NCBI GenBank assembly: GCA_011371325.1
Contig: DRQV01000137.1
Span: 1 to 7,182 of the forward strand
Length of the DNA stretch: 7,182 nt
Direction: 5' to 3'
Source of the DNA: Thioploca sp.
GTDB lineage: Bacteria; Pseudomonadota; Gammaproteobacteria; Beggiatoales; Beggiatoaceae
The translations under genes were made by a program, and so were the position numbers. The notes beneath the pieces were generated by a model, which saw only the letters and a list, made by a program, of their open reading frames with translations, was not told the origin of the DNA and ran no database searches. This document shows positions 7,012 to 7,182 of this stretch, in pieces (the stretch's first letter is position 1; each line of letters starts with the position of its first letter).

Positions 7012-7182
7012 GCCTTAAATACTTTTACTATTAAAAGATTAATATCTATTAATAAGATTACATAAAATGATCATTGATTCTTTTAAGTTATATGGTAAGT
7101 TATAAAAAAATCAAGCATATTTAAAATTATTATTCAATCAATTATGATTATCATTTGTTAAACTCATAAAAACTTCTTCCAA
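7012..7182. other. AT-rich right-edge segment with no recognisable gene
   Basis: I find no coding sequence I can support here. All three minus-strand frames entering from the right edge stop within 15 codons. The segment holds a 10-bp palindrome AATGATCATT (7066-7075), a 9-bp direct repeat TAAGTTATA (7084-7092 and 7096-7104), a 7-A run (7104-7110) and a weak Fur-box-like sequence (7140-7158). It may be upstream sequence of a gene beyond the window, or the space after one ending at its edge. Confidence 0.4.

Noticed and set aside
7084..7104. Direct repeat TAAGTTATA as part of an array
   Set aside because: There are only two 9-bp copies, in very AT-rich sequence, with no third unit.
7104..7110. 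Seven-T run on the minus strand as an intrinsic terminator
   Set aside because: No GC-containing hairpin lies directly before it.
7138..7182. Possible C-terminus of a minus-strand gene entering from the right edge (14 codons ending in TGA)
   Set aside because: All three frames close within 15 codons, so nothing distinguishes a real gene end from chance, and no convincing terminator follows.

Overview
The window is AT-rich chromosomal DNA, roughly two thirds A+T by eye, and is probably from a low-GC proteobacterium. A gammaproteobacterial relative is my best guess. The reasons are a CHASE8-type end to the hybrid histidine kinase sensor region, a GltB that starts with the proteobacterial-style NEHDACGVGF nucleophile segment, and a tRNA-Arg(CCU) of familiar gammaproteobacterial appearance. 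I cannot name a genus. Phage, IS, CRISPR or plasmid signatures are absent, and the content looks like ordinary housekeeping plus signalling.

Layout, left to right. Bases 1-1770 (+) hold the 3' part of a membrane hybrid sensor histidine kinase (end of sensor domain, TM helix, HAMP, coiled coil, HisKA, HATPase, receiver, helical tail); its start lies left of the window. A short convergent intergenic region (1771-1934) carries a hairpin best read as the gltB terminator. Bases 1935-6494 (-) encode a complete glutamate synthase large subunit of 1519 aa, with a TTG start fixed by a good Shine-Dalgarno. Its upstream region (6495-6738) contains a candidate extended -10 promoter, an inverted repeat across that -10, and five copies of the octamer TTTATTAA. 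Further right, a minus-strand unit encodes tRNA-Arg(CCU) at 6816-6890, with a strong promoter (6984-7011), a structured leader and a clear intrinsic terminator (6739-6789). The last ~170 bases are non-coding as far as can be seen, with a weak Fur-box-like palindrome near the edge.

How the parts relate. GltB and the tRNA gene are codirectional but probably separate transcription units, because a terminator lies between them. The kinase converges on gltB and shows no functional link to it. The GltB lacks the insertion typical of ferredoxin-dependent glutamate synthases, so it should need an NAD(P)H-oxidising GltD small subunit, yet no gltD flanks it here. I see no convincing undescribed system. 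The items most worth checking are the orphan gltB, the repeats in its promoter region and the folded tRNA leader.
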